A program made the position numbers and the translations under genes. Under the pieces are notes generated by a model that saw only the letters and a list, made by a program, of their open reading frames with translations, ran no database searches and was not told the DNA's origin. Of a DNA stretch of 64,000 nucleotides, positions 8,071 to 16,629 are shown piece after piece; within the stretch, counting starts at the first letter, position 1; every line of letters starts with the position of its first letter. Source of the DNA: DTKD01 sp050948905 (GTDB taxonomy: Bacteria > Armatimonadota > UBA5829); the NCBI GenBank assembly GCA_050948905.1, contig JBMNES010000001.1, forward strand, positions 1,488,001-1,552,000. Direction: 5' to 3'.

Positions 8071-9470
8071 TTTCGATCCTCCGGCGATTTCTTCTCGGCA
8101 TCCAAATTAAGCATGGGTCTATAATCTACGAGCCGCAGTTTTTCGATTTCAGGCTGACTTGACGTTGCTCTTTGCAGGTCCGCTAGCGCTATGGCGTAAT
8201 CATAAAGCGCGTTGACTTCGTTGAATCTGGCCTGCGTTAACTGAGACTCTGCGTTTGTCACTTCCACCAGCACCGCAATTCCCGCCTCATATCTAACGTT
8301 TGCCAACCGCAGCGCCTCTTCGGCCAGGGCCACGCTCTCCGCGGTAGTTCTCGTTCGTTTTGCCGCTTCCTCCAACACAGAAATCGTGGTGGCCACTTCC
8401 TGGGTTATTCCCAGTTCCGTTTGAGCCAGGGTGTCCTCGGCGGAATACATATCCGCAAACGCCTGGTCTACTTTTGCCTTGGTAACCCCGCCATCCCAGA
8501 TTGGGATGTTGAGGTTGGCTAATGCGTTCCAGGAGACGTTGCTTGTGGAGAAACCCTGCGCGGAAACGTAGTCATAGCTGCCGGATAATCCCAGGTTGGG
8601 TTTCGCCGCAGTCCTCTGCAGAGCGATATTCGTTTTATTCAGCGCAATGGCGGTTTGCTGCATTTTAACCTCAGGCCGCTTTTCGATGGCGATCTTCGAG
8701 GCTTCTGCAACATCGACAGTGTCTATATCCACCTTAACAGGGCTTTTGACCACCTCAGTGGGGGCATCAGCGTCCAACCCCAGGACACGATTTAAATTGG
8801 CCCGCGCTATATTCACGCGAGATTCTGCTGCCAACAGGTTCTGGTTGAGGTTAGCGAGATCCACCTGTGCGGTAGTGAGGTCGAACTTCGGCACTGTGCC
8901 AGCCTCGAACCGGGCTTGTGTGTTCTTAAGTCTAACCGCAGCCACATCGACTGCGGCCTGGGCGGTGTCCTTCTGGCCGCCCGCACGAAGTTGCTCATAA
9001 TAGTTTCTTTTCACCTGTGCGATAAGCTGCTGCGATGACCTCAGCAGGCTCAAATAGTTGATCGAGAACTGGTCTTTAGCGATATCACTGCCGTAGCGGA
9101 GCCGTCCGAACACATCCAGTGGCAAAGCAAATTGCAGCTTGGCGGTCGTTTGCGATGCAGGCATAATGGTAATAGGCTGATTGCCCGTTAACGGATTTGC
9201 CGGAAGCGAGACTGCCGGGCCTTGCTGCAGTTGAACGATCTGAGCGCTGAATGACGGGTTAAAACGCGCCCCGGCTTCCTCGACCACACCCTTGGCTTTG
9301 TTGACCGAGTCAGTGGCTATACGCAAATCGGGGTTGTTTTTAAATGCTATCTCCAGCGCCTGGTCTATATCAATAGGAGATGAGGGTGATGCTGTGGGAT
9401 TTTCCGCACTCACCGAGCCTGCGATGGCTGTTAATACAAACAGAGCGAATATACGAAAGATTAGCTTCAA
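8067..9470 (-). CDS. TolC-family outer-membrane efflux protein
   Basis: This 467-residue protein is the outer-membrane channel of the efflux system. It has a clear Sec signal peptide (MKLIFRIFALFVLTAIAGSVSA) and two repeated alpha-helical OEP domains with the usual patterns: DIDQALEIAFKNNPDLRIA near the N-terminus and the LANVRYEAGIAVLVEVTNAESQLTQARFNEVNALYDYAIALADL region in two parts near the C-terminus. A GGAGGA precedes the ATG. It lies 45 nt downstream of the AbrB-like gene and overlaps the adaptor gene by 4 nt, so the three pump parts are made from one transcript. Confidence 0.92.
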   Translation of the reverse strand: MKLIFRIFALFVLTAIAGSVSAENPTASPSSPIDIDQALEIAFKNNPDLRIATDSVNKAKGVVEEAGARFNPSFSAQIVQLQQGPAVSLPANPLTGNQPITIMPASQTTAKLQFALPLDVFGRLRYGSDIAKDQFSINYLSLLRSSQQLIAQVKRNYYEQLRAGGQKDTAQAAVDVAAVRLKNTQARFEAGTVPKFDLTTAQVDLANLNQNLLAAESRVNIARANLNRVLGLDADAPTEVVKSPVKVDIDTVDVAEASKIAIEKRPEVKMQQTAIALNKTNIALQRTAAKPNLGLSGSYDYVSAQGFSTSNVSWNALANLNIPIWDGGVTKAKVDQAFADMYSAEDTLAQTELGITQEVATTISVLEEAAKRTRTTAESVALAEEALRLANVRYEAGIAVLVEVTNAESQLTQARFNEVNALYDYAIALADLQRATSSQPEIEKLRLVDYRPMLNLDAEKKSPEDRK

Positions 9471-9515
9471 TGTTGGTTCCTCCGATGTTCTGCCTTGTCT
9501 TTGGCTGAATCAGAC

Positions 9516-9758
9516 TCAGCTTTGTTCCTCGGCCATGATTTTCTCCAGGCCGCTTTGCAATGACGAGAATACTTTGCGCAATTCATCTATTTTGCACACT
9601 ACTATTCCCCTTCCGTTAGGAAGACCAACTACCAGCACCTTGTCTCCGGGGTGTATGTCATATTTTCTTCTGGCCTCCGCAGGCACCACTATCTGCCCGC
9701 GTTCACCAACGGTAGCGGAGCCGAAAAATAGCTCATCGAGAGAGACTTCAGGGTCCAT
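9516..9758 (-). CDS. AbrB/SpoVT-type (MazE-like) DNA-binding protein
   Basis: This is an 80-residue protein with a swapped-hairpin AbrB domain, GSATVGERGQIVVPAEARRK followed by YDIHPGDKVLVVG. Such proteins are dimeric transcription factors or antitoxins. No toxin partner is adjacent. Being first in the efflux operon suggests that it is an autoregulator of the pump genes. The start is the ATG at 9756-9758 (MDPEVSLDEL), because a GGAGG lies 8 nt upstream; a longer reading from 9779 has no such site. The C-terminal half (IDELRKVFSSLQSGLEKIM) is probably helical and could be a ligand or oligomerisation tail. Confidence 0.87.
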   Translation of the reverse strand: MDPEVSLDELFFGSATVGERGQIVVPAEARRKYDIHPGDKVLVVGLPNGRGIVVCKIDELRKVFSSLQSGLEKIMAEEQS

Positions 9759-9808
9759 TATATTTGCCTCCGCACACATAGATGTGCATAATCATATAAA
9801 TCATACCA

Positions 9809-9837
9809 ATAATATCGACTCTCCGCGTGCCTGTCAA
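9809..9837 (-). promoter_or_regulatory. Sigma70-type promoter of the efflux operon
   Basis: Read on the minus strand, TTGACA (9832-9837), a 17-nt spacer and TATTAT (9809-9814) match the consensus well. The start of transcription would fall near 9802, about 45 nt before the AbrB-like ATG. The AT-rich leader between contains GATTATGCACATCTATGTG-like symmetric sequence that could serve as an operator. Confidence 0.75.
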
Positions 9838-9972
9838 GGGGAGAAATAAAAAATTGCAGAGTAACAATGCCGTTTCTCTTCCGTCACAATTAAAATAATT
9901 TCCGGTTTTCGCTTTTTGGGCTTTCGCGTTTGCGCCTGCTCGCACTATTTGCGTTCATATAAGCCGGATTTG

Positions 9973-10001
9973 TTCCCCTCAACAGCGATCTGGGTTATAA
10001 T
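9973..10001 (+). promoter_or_regulatory. Likely guaB promoter
   Basis: A perfect TATAAT (9996-10001) lies 40 nt before the guaB start. The -35 region is weak: TTCCCC at 17-nt spacing, or TTGTTC (9970-9975) at 20. The 9838-9970 stretch between the divergent promoters also contains a TTTTCGCTTTTTGGGCTTTCGCG piece, split here as related to the dispersed-repeat tail. Confidence 0.5.
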
Positions 10002-10040
10002 ATACTTCTACACCAAAAAATATCTTAGTGGGAGTGTGAG

Positions 10041-11573
10041 ATGGCGCAGGAAAACAATTCATCTATAGACGGGCTTTCCGCTGAGACGTTGTTTGGCCCG
10101 GGCAAGGGCCTCACCTATGACGATTTTATAGTGCTGCCCGGTTACATAGACTTCCAGGCAAGTGAGGTCGACCTGGAGACCCAGGTCACTCGCAATGTTC
10201 GCATAAAACGGCCGCTGGTCAGTTCCCCTATGGACACGGTAACTGAGTGGAATATGGCGTCCACGCTGGCGTTGCTCGGCGGCATAGGAATAATTCACTA
10301 CAACAACTCCATCGATACCCAGGTGGAGCACGTACGCAAGGTCAAAAGATTCGAAAACGGCTTTATACTCGACCCGGTGGTCCTCAGCCCCAGACATACG
10401 ATTATCGATGTCGACCACATTAAAATAGAGCACGGGTTTTCCGGTATTCCGATCACTGAAGACGGTACATTGGGTTCAAAACTCGTCGGTATAGTCACAA
10501 ACCGCGACATAGACTTCGAAAAAGACCGCACCAAACCGCTCAGCCACGTTATGACTACCGATTTGATCACTGCATCGGAGGGCGTCACGCTGCGCGAGGC
10601 TAACAAGATTCTCAAACAGTCCAAAAAGGGCAAGCTGCCGGTAGTTGATGAGGATTTCCGTCTGGTGGCGCTGCTTTCGCGCAGGGACCTGCTGAAAAAC
10701 AAAGATTTCCCATACTCCTCAAAAAGTGCGGGCAAGCAGTTGCTTGTCGGAGCGGCGGTTTCCACTCGAACGGAGGATCGTGAGCGTGTCGAGGCTTTGG
10801 CTGAGGCGGGAGCCGATATCATCCTCATAGACTCCGCTCAGGGCTATTCGGTCTTCCAGATTGAGATGCTGCGCTTTATAAAGGAGCATTACCCCAGTGT
10901 CGATGTCATCGCTGGCAACGTGGTCACGGTCGAGCAGGCCAGGGCTCTTATAGATGCGGGCGCTGATTCATTAAGAATCGGTATGGGGCCGGGCTCCATC
11001 TGCATTACCCAGACGATGATGGCGGTAGGCCGCCCACAGGCGTCGGCAGTATATCATTGTGCGAGATATGCCAGAGAGCAGGGTGTGCCGGTTATCGCAG
11101 ACGGCGGAATCCAGGGCACAGGCCACATAGCCAAGGCGCTGGCAATAGGCGCAAGTGCGGTTATGGTAGGATATCTGCTTGCAGGAACCTCGGAATCCCC
11201 GGGCGACTATTTCTACGAAAACGGCATGCGCGTCAAACGATACCGTGGTATGGCGAGCGTGGAGGCTATGGACGCCGGCGGAGGCAAACGATATCTCAGC
11301 GAGGATAACAAGGTAATAGTCCCGCAAGGGGTGTCAGGAACGGTTCTCGACCGGGGTTCTCTGATTGAATATGTGCCTTATCTTATGAAAGGTGTCCAGC
11401 AGAGCTTCCAGGATATGGGTCACCGCACCAGAGAATCGTTGATTGAGGCGCTGTATTCAGGCAAGATGCGTTTCGAGCACCGCACAGCAGCGGCCCAGGC
11501 AGAAGGCACAGTGCACAGCCTGCACTCCTACAGCCCTCCAAAATTCGGCAGAATAAAGATAGATAGTTTTTGA
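10041..11573 (+). CDS. guaB: IMP dehydrogenase, eukaryotic-like type
   Basis: This is a 510-residue NAD-dependent IMP dehydrogenase, the first committed step to GMP. It has a TIM barrel with an inserted pair of CBS domains (about 115-230). Cys321 in GSICITQ is the catalytic thiolate, and the flap includes KRYRGMASVEAMD. Many features match animal IMPDH better than the bacterial enzyme: GLTYDDFIVLPGYIDF, PLVSSPMDTVTE, SKKGKLPVVDED, KQLLVGAA, SICITQ (bacteria mostly SICTTR) and the end EGTVHSLHSY. Arg312 and Gln429 fall at the positions (human 322 and 441) that confer mycophenolic acid sensitivity on the human enzyme; bacteria usually have Lys and Glu. A GGGAG precedes the ATG. The gene appears monocistronic. 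Function is certain; the affinity call rests on remembered family sequences. Confidence 0.95.
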   Translation: MAQENNSSIDGLSAETLFGPGKGLTYDDFIVLPGYIDFQASEVDLETQVTRNVRIKRPLVSSPMDTVTEWNMASTLALLGGIGIIHYNNSIDTQVEHVRKVKRFENGFILDPVVLSPRHTIIDVDHIKIEHGFSGIPITEDGTLGSKLVGIVTNRDIDFEKDRTKPLSHVMTTDLITASEGVTLREANKILKQSKKGKLPVVDEDFRLVALLSRRDLLKNKDFPYSSKSAGKQLLVGAAVSTRTEDRERVEALAEAGADIILIDSAQGYSVFQIEMLRFIKEHYPSVDVIAGNVVTVEQARALIDAGADSLRIGMGPGSICITQTMMAVGRPQASAVYHCARYAREQGVPVIADGGIQGTGHIAKALAIGASAVMVGYLLAGTSESPGDYFYENGMRVKRYRGMASVEAMDAGGGKRYLSEDNKVIVPQGVSGTVLDRGSLIEYVPYLMKGVQQSFQDMGHRTRESLIEALYSGKMRFEHRTAAAQAEGTVHSLHSYSPPKFGRIKIDSF

Positions 11574-11630
11574 TGACGGCGAATTGACAGTTGCCAACTA
11601 ATGCCGCTTAGAGTGCCTCATAACAAAAAC

Positions 11631-11653
11631 TGGCCGGGACAGAGGCCCGGCCA
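11631..11653. terminator. GC hairpin after guaB (REP-like element)
   Basis: An 8-bp stem, TGGCCGGG / CCCGGCCA, is the same element as at 3070-3092. It lies 58 nt past the guaB stop and has no T-tract, so it may be only a repeat and not a strong terminator. Confidence 0.5.
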
Positions 11654-11678
11654 CTACACTCTCATGGGGTCATAGATA

Positions 11679-12078
11679 GGCGGCGATCTCCGAATCGCCG
11701 CCTCATAACCAAAGCCAACCTCCAATTCCCAACTTCTAACTTCCAAAAGTCATCCTGCGCATCCAAATATAGTCATCCTGCGCGAAGTCGCAGGATCACG
11801 CCCTACACTTTGTCATTTCGAGCGCAGCGAGAAATCTGCTTTTTTCGCTGTCCGGCCTCCGAGGTTCGAGGTCCGATTTAGGGTTGTTAGCTCTATCGTT
11901 ATTTCTGATTTTCGCCTCTTTCGCGCTTTCGCGTTTCCCTTTCCTGTCATTTCGAGCGCAGCGAGAAATCTGCTTTTTTCGCAGTCCGGCCTCTGAGGTT
12001 CGAGGTCCGATTTAGGGTTGTTAGCTTTATCGTTATTTCTGGTTTTCGCCTCTTTCGCGCTTTCGCGTTTTCCTTTCC
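11679..12078. repeat. Composite repeat region: two hairpins plus tandem 134-bp duplication
   Basis: The 514 bases between guaB and icd contain no gene. After the GC hairpin come a 9-bp hairpin GGCGGCGAT / ATCGCCGCC (11679-11702), a CCAACTTCTAACTTCC tract (about 11727), and a hairpin formed by ATCCTGCG and CGCAGGAT (about 11774-11796). Two tandem 134-bp copies then follow (11811-11944, 11945-12078), each with GTCATTTCGAGCGCAGCGAG, a GAGGTTCGAGGTCCGATTT tract and a TCGCGCTTTCGCGTTT tail. The second runs almost to the icd stop. The parts match the repeats at 551-1136 and 36331-36712. Confidence 0.88.
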
Positions 12079-12087
12079 TGCCGCCTA

Positions 12088-13233
12088 TTACCTCTCCAAC
12101 TCTCGAATAATAGCATCTCCAACTTCGCTGGTTCCCACAGCCGTCGGGTCGTTGCGGTTTGGTTTCATATCGTAAGTAACGTCCTTGCCCTCGGCTATCA
12201 CCTTCGCCACGGCCTTCTCCAGCCTATCCGCGGCGTCATTTTCGTGAATATGCCGCAGCATCAGCATCCCGGAAAGAATCATAGCGATCGGGTTCACCTT
12301 ATTCTGCCCCGTATACTTCGGCGCGCTGCCGTGAGTCGGCTCAAACAGCGCCACCCCATCGCCGATATTAGCACCCGGAGCAACCCCAAGCCCGCCAGTC
12401 AACCCGGCACACAAATCGGATAAGATATCACCATATAAATTCGGCATACACAAGATGTCATAAAGCTCCGGCTTCTGCACCAACTGCATGCACATATTAT
12501 CGACCAGCCGTTCCTGGTATACGATGCCCGCGCCCTTGCCTGCCTCTGCGCTCAGCGTCTCATCGCCCTTCTCCGGTTCCAGCTCACTCCATTCAAACGT
12601 CGCGCCATAAGCCTTCGCCACTTCACGGGCGACGCGATAGAACAACCCGTCGGTATACTTCATTATGTTGGCTTTGCACACAGCGGTCACGCTCTTACGG
12701 CCGTTGGCAATAGCATAATCAAACGCCAGCTTGACGATTCTGCGCGTGCCAGTTACTGATATCGGCTTGATCGAAATAGCGGAATCCTCTCGAATCTTTC
12801 CCCCGCTCATCTCGACAATCGCCTTAGCCTCATCACTGCCAAGGTCGAACTCCACTCCGGCATAAAGGTCCTCAGTGTTCTCTCGCACAACCACCAGATC
12901 CACGTCGTCATACTTCGATCTAATCCCAGGGTAATACTTGCACGGCCTCACACACGCATACAGATCAAGCTCTTTTCGCATAGCCACATTGACGCTGCGG
13001 AACCCTTTGCCGATAGGGGTAGTAATTGGGCCTTTAAGCGCCACTTTATTGCGGCGGATGCTCTCCAGCACCTCGTCAGGCAACGGGGTGCCGTATTTGT
13101 CCATAACATCGACGCCCGCTTCTTTAATTTCCCAGTCTATTGAAACCCCGGTGGCGTCGATAACCCTCCGAGTCGCCTCGGTTATCTCAGGGCCTGTTCC
13201 GTCGCCGGGTATGAGTGTGATCTTGTGTGCCAA
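12088..13233 (-). CDS. icd: Isocitrate dehydrogenase (probably NADP-dependent)
   Basis: This is a 381-residue member of the isocitrate/isopropylmalate dehydrogenase family. It oxidatively decarboxylates isocitrate to 2-oxoglutarate in the TCA cycle. Ser80, Asn82 and Arg86 in FRSVNVAMRKELDLYACVRP match the isocitrate-binding loop of IDH and not IPMDH, and RENTEDLYAGVEF and the metal-binding NLYGDILSD segment are present. Lys306-Tyr307 in HGSAPKYTGQ are the residues that bind the 2'-phosphate of NADP in the E. coli enzyme (NAD enzymes usually have Asp-Ile here). It is about 35 residues shorter than E. coli Icd. The start is TTG with GGAGG 8 nt upstream. Homoisocitrate dehydrogenase is the main alternative. 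Confidence 0.87.
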   Translation of the reverse strand: MAHKITLIPGDGTGPEITEATRRVIDATGVSIDWEIKEAGVDVMDKYGTPLPDEVLESIRRNKVALKGPITTPIGKGFRSVNVAMRKELDLYACVRPCKYYPGIRSKYDDVDLVVVRENTEDLYAGVEFDLGSDEAKAIVEMSGGKIREDSAISIKPISVTGTRRIVKLAFDYAIANGRKSVTAVCKANIMKYTDGLFYRVAREVAKAYGATFEWSELEPEKGDETLSAEAGKGAGIVYQERLVDNMCMQLVQKPELYDILCMPNLYGDILSDLCAGLTGGLGVAPGANIGDGVALFEPTHGSAPKYTGQNKVNPIAMILSGMLMLRHIHENDAADRLEKAVAKVIAEGKDVTYDMKPNRNDPTAVGTSEVGDAIIRELER

Positions 13234-13265
13234 CTAAGTGACCTCCGTCTAAATTTGTCGCAGTG

Positions 13266-13295
13266 AGTCTACCATGTCGCCATAATTAGTGTCAA
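13266..13295 (-). promoter_or_regulatory. Putative icd promoter
   Basis: On the minus strand TTGACA (13290-13295), an 18-nt spacer and TAGACT (13266-13271) precede the icd TTG start by about 33 nt. The 185-bp gap is shared with the divergent phosphodiesterase operon. For that operon I see only a possible -10 TATACT (13368-13373) without a good -35. Confidence 0.5.
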
Positions 13296-13417
13296 ACACA
13301 AATCGTGACATACGGCACGAAGTCGGCCGCGAGAAAATGCGCAGGAATAGCCGCAAACCGCGTTGTATATACTACTTAACGGCTTGTGCCGTCGCAAAAG
13401 TCTTAGCGGAGTGCTTT

Positions 13418-14323
13418 ATGTTTATTCGGTCTGGATTCCTCTCCTTATTTATTTTTCTGTCGATCCTCACGTGTCTGTCCATTGGCGTTTTGTCCGCGGA
13501 TACAATGCCCGCAGGGTTTCAATTCATTGTAGTATCTCACCGCGGCGCCGGCTTCCTTGCGCCGGAGAACACGCTGTCTTCGTTCCAGCTCGGATGGAAA
13601 ATGGGCACGATTCCGGAGGGCGATATTCGTACGACAAGCGATGGGGTCATCGTCACTTTTCACGACAACACCCTCAGCCGGCTCGCGCCTGGCGCGCCGC
13701 AGGAAATCAAATCTAAGGGCATCAAAGATCTGCCCTGGGCGACAGTTTCAAAACTCGATGTCGGAGAATACCTGGGCCCGGAATATCGAGGTCAGCGCGT
13801 GGCTCGTCTTGATGAAGTCTTCGATGAGATGAAAGGCCATCCGGATCGCTGGTTGTATCTCGATATAAAAGATGTTTCTCTTGAGCGTATGGCCAAAATG
13901 GCTCTCCAACGCGGCATCGAAAACCAGCTTATACTCGCTTCGACAGACTATCGACATATCCGGGAGTGGAAGAGGATGCTGCCGACTTCAGGCACTCTGC
14001 TCTGGATGGGCGGCGAAGAAGCTGCGCTTAAAAAACGCATCGACGACCTGCGCAAAGTCGATTTTGCCGATATAACCCAGTTTCAGATACACGTCAACGT
14101 CGGCGACCTGAACGCTGCGGAACCGTTCTCACCCCGGTCTGCATTTTTAAGTGAGGTCGCCAAAGAGATTAAAGCCAAAGGTATTCTATACTCGACCTGG
14201 GTTCGCGGATCAGATAACCCGGACGCCTATAGAAAACTGCTGACTGTCGGTTTCAATTCTTTCTCAAGCGATGATCCGCAGGTGGCTCTCAAAGTAATGC
14301 GAGAGCACTTCGCTTCCAGATAA
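13418..14323 (+). CDS. Periplasmic glycerophosphodiester phosphodiesterase, copy 1
   Basis: GDPD enzymes split glycerophosphodiesters into sn-glycerol 3-phosphate and an alcohol. This 301-residue protein has a signal peptide (FIRSGFLSLFIFLSILTCL, then GVLSA). The TIM-barrel catalytic signature follows: His41-Arg42 (SHRGAG), Glu50 (APENT), the Glu/Asp pair in IPEGDIR, and the HD of VTFHDN, with a later LDIKD. The start is the ATG at 13418; the open frame extends to 13289, but that part is hydrophilic and would bury the signal peptide. It is followed 23 nt later by a close paralogue (roughly two thirds of residues identical by eye) and then by an organophosphate antiporter, so it supplies glycerol phosphate for import. 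Confidence 0.88.
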   Translation: MFIRSGFLSLFIFLSILTCLSIGVLSADTMPAGFQFIVVSHRGAGFLAPENTLSSFQLGWKMGTIPEGDIRTTSDGVIVTFHDNTLSRLAPGAPQEIKSKGIKDLPWATVSKLDVGEYLGPEYRGQRVARLDEVFDEMKGHPDRWLYLDIKDVSLERMAKMALQRGIENQLILASTDYRHIREWKRMLPTSGTLLWMGGEEAALKKRIDDLRKVDFADITQFQIHVNVGDLNAAEPFSPRSAFLSEVAKEIKAKGILYSTWVRGSDNPDAYRKLLTVGFNSFSSDDPQVALKVMREHFASR

Positions 14324-14346
14324 CATTCGCACAAGGAGCTTTGTTC

Positions 14347-15252
14347 ATGATTAAATCAATCTGTCCCATTTCCGTATTTATGCTCGTCCCATTGATTGTA
14401 TTGCTTCTCTCGTCGGGATTATCCGCAGCCAGTCTGCCTGCAGGGGCCGAGTTTATTATTCAATCACACAGAGGCGCTGGCAATCTTGCTCCGGAGAACA
14501 CTCTGCCATCTTTTGAACTCGCCTGGAAGATGGGCACGGTTCCGGAAGCCGACGTGCGAGCCACCACCGACGGCGTCATCGTCGCATTTCACGACAACAA
14601 CCTCAAACGCCTGGCTCCCGGCGCACCGGATTATATCAAAGCCAAGAGCGTGAACGATCTTTCGTGGGCTGTGGCATCCAGCTTGGATGTGGGCGAATAC
14701 AAAGGCCCCAAGCACAAAGGTGAGCGCATGGCCAGGCTTGATGAGGTGTTTGATGATATGATAGGCCGTCCGGAGCGCTGGTTATATCTCGACGTCAAGG
14801 AAGTGCCGCTGGAGCAACTCGCCAAGATGGCCCACCAGCGCGGCATAGAAAAGCAGCTCATTCTCGCCTCAACTAAATATGAGCATCATCGCGCATGGAA
14901 GAAAATGCTGCCGGATTCCGGCACATTGCTTTGGATGGGCGGAGAGGAATCTGCTCTGAGAAAGAGAATTGACGACTTGCGAAAGGTGGATTTTGCAGAT
15001 CTGACTCAACTTCAGATACACGTCGACGTCGGTGACCTCAACTCTGCCGACCCGTTCAAGCCGTCCTCTGCATTCCTGCGCGAAGTAGCAAAAGAGCTGA
15101 AATCGCGTGGTATTTTATATCAAACCTGGGTTCGCGGATCTGCGAGTCCTGATGCCTATAAGAAGCTGTTAGACCTCGGGTTCGAGTCATTTGCCAGCGA
15201 CGATCCGCAAGTGGCGCTCAAGGCAGTGCGAGATTATAAGAGGGCCAAATAA
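14347..15252 (+). CDS. Periplasmic glycerophosphodiester phosphodiesterase, copy 2
   Basis: This tandem paralogue of the preceding gene also has 301 residues, with its own signal peptide (MIKSICPISVFMLVPLIVLL and following). The same catalytic residues are present: SHRGAG, APENT, Glu and Asp in VPEADVR, and the HD of VAFHDN. Long stretches are identical to copy 1, such as LILAST, SGTLLWMGGEE and KRIDDLRKVDFAD. The start is ATG 14347, 8 nt after AAGGAG. The stop TAA overlaps the next start (TAATG), coupling it to the transporter. Two copies may differ in head-group preference or simply raise dosage. Confidence 0.88.
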   Translation: MIKSICPISVFMLVPLIVLLLSSGLSAASLPAGAEFIIQSHRGAGNLAPENTLPSFELAWKMGTVPEADVRATTDGVIVAFHDNNLKRLAPGAPDYIKAKSVNDLSWAVASSLDVGEYKGPKHKGERMARLDEVFDDMIGRPERWLYLDVKEVPLEQLAKMAHQRGIEKQLILASTKYEHHRAWKKMLPDSGTLLWMGGEESALRKRIDDLRKVDFADLTQLQIHVDVGDLNSADPFKPSSAFLREVAKELKSRGILYQTWVRGSASPDAYKKLLDLGFESFASDDPQVALKAVRDYKRAK

Positions 15253-16607
15253 TGTTCGATCCCTTGATCAACTTCTTTCGCCCTGCAAAACCCATACCTC
15301 AGATAGAGGACCCGGCCAAAGTCGACAGCCTGTATCGCTACTGGCGAATCAGGATGATGTATGCCACCCTGATCGGCTATGCGCTCTTCTATTTTACCAG
15401 GACGAACCTTGCCTTTGCTCTGCCGGGAATAGAAAGCGATCTGGGTATCAGCAAAGCCAGCCTGGGCCTGTTCTTGACGCTGCATGGGCTGCTTTATGGT
15501 GTGTCGAAATTTGCCAATGGCTTGCTGGGCGACCGGGCCAATCTCAGGTATTTTATGGCGGCCGGGCTGCTTTTATCCGCCATTATGAATATCGGTTTTG
15601 GGCTTAGCAGCTTATCGATACTGTTCGGCATATTCTGGCTGTTCAACGGCTGGTTCCAAGGCATGGGTTTCCCTCCCTGCGCGAGGGCGCTTACGCACTG
15701 GTTCTCGCCGAATGAGCGGGGAGTTAAGTTTAGTATATGGAACACATCCCACTCCGTCGGTGCGATGCTGGTCGCGCTTCTGTGCGCGTGGCTTGCCACT
15801 TATAACTGGCGATATGTTTTGCTGGTTCCGGCAGGGCTGGCTATTTTGGGCACTGTTTTTCTGCTCAACCGGCTTCGTGATACTCCTGCTTCTTTGGGAC
15901 TACCTCCTGTAGAGGTCTACGCTGGCGAAGAAGTCTCGGAGGAACCCGCAGCCGAAAAGGATCCCAGCTTCAAGCAGTTTGTTAAGAAAAACGTTTTCTG
16001 CAATCCTTATATCTGGATTGTCAGCGTGGCGAATTTCTTCCTGTATACAGTGCGATATTCTATCCTGAACTGGCTGCCGACTTTCCTTAAAGAATCCAGA
16101 GCTGTCGACTTGAAGCATACCGGGTTTTTTGTATTCGGTGTGGAATTGGCTGGAGTAGCGGGGATGCTGGCGTTTGGTTGGCTTACTGACAGAGTGTTTC
16201 ACGGTCGAGCCGCTCGTTCCTGCTTCTTTAGTATGGTCTTTTGTACCGTATGCATGTTGACTTTCTGGAGGTTGGATTCTCACAATATGCTGATCAATGC
16301 GGCACTGTTGTGTGGAGTCGGCCTGTTTGTCTATGGTCCGCAGGCTCTGGTTGGGGTTATCGCCGCTAATCTGGCCACCCGCAGGGCCGCCGCGACTGCC
16401 ATTGGTGTGACCGGATTCTTCGGGTATATGAGCGGAATTATTTCCGGATGGGGGGTAGGTTCACTTGTAAAAGCAGGCAACTGGAACCCTGTGTTCGGGA
16501 TGCTGACAGGCTGTGCTGCGATCACCGCGTTTCTCTTCGCGGTAGCGTGGAACGCTTACCGGCCTGTGGCGAACAACGGCAAGCCCAGGGCGATCAAGAC
16601 CCGGTAA
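15252..16607 (+). CDS. Organophosphate:phosphate antiporter (GlpT/UhpC-like MFS)
   Basis: This 451-residue, 12-helix major facilitator belongs to the OPA group, which exchanges an organophosphate (glycerol 3-phosphate, hexose 6-phosphate) for inorganic phosphate. Diagnostic segments are YALFYFTRTNLAFALPGI in the first helix, LTLHGLLYGVSKFANGLLGDR, and GWFQGMGFPPCARALTHWF, as in GlpT/UhpC. A charged loop (about 215-240) separates the two six-helix halves. Its position after two phosphodiesterases argues for glycerol 3-phosphate as substrate. The ATG overlaps the preceding stop by one base. It could alternatively be a UhpC-type sensor, but no two-component genes are near. Confidence 0.85.
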   Translation: MFDPLINFFRPAKPIPQIEDPAKVDSLYRYWRIRMMYATLIGYALFYFTRTNLAFALPGIESDLGISKASLGLFLTLHGLLYGVSKFANGLLGDRANLRYFMAAGLLLSAIMNIGFGLSSLSILFGIFWLFNGWFQGMGFPPCARALTHWFSPNERGVKFSIWNTSHSVGAMLVALLCAWLATYNWRYVLLVPAGLAILGTVFLLNRLRDTPASLGLPPVEVYAGEEVSEEPAAEKDPSFKQFVKKNVFCNPYIWIVSVANFFLYTVRYSILNWLPTFLKESRAVDLKHTGFFVFGVELAGVAGMLAFGWLTDRVFHGRAARSCFFSMVFCTVCMLTFWRLDSHNMLINAALLCGVGLFVYGPQALVGVIAANLATRRAAATAIGVTGFFGYMSGIISGWGVGSLVKAGNWNPVFGMLTGCAAITAFLFAVAWNAYRPVANNGKPRAIKTR

Positions 16608-16629
16608 AAGCGTGATTTTCGATTCATAA

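Noticed and set aside
9516..9758. Antitoxin of a toxin-antitoxin pair
   Set aside because: The AbrB-like fold fits MazE-type antitoxins, but no small toxin gene lies on either side.
13289..13417. Longer N-terminus of the first phosphodiesterase
   Set aside because: The added 43 residues are hydrophilic and would place the signal peptide internally.
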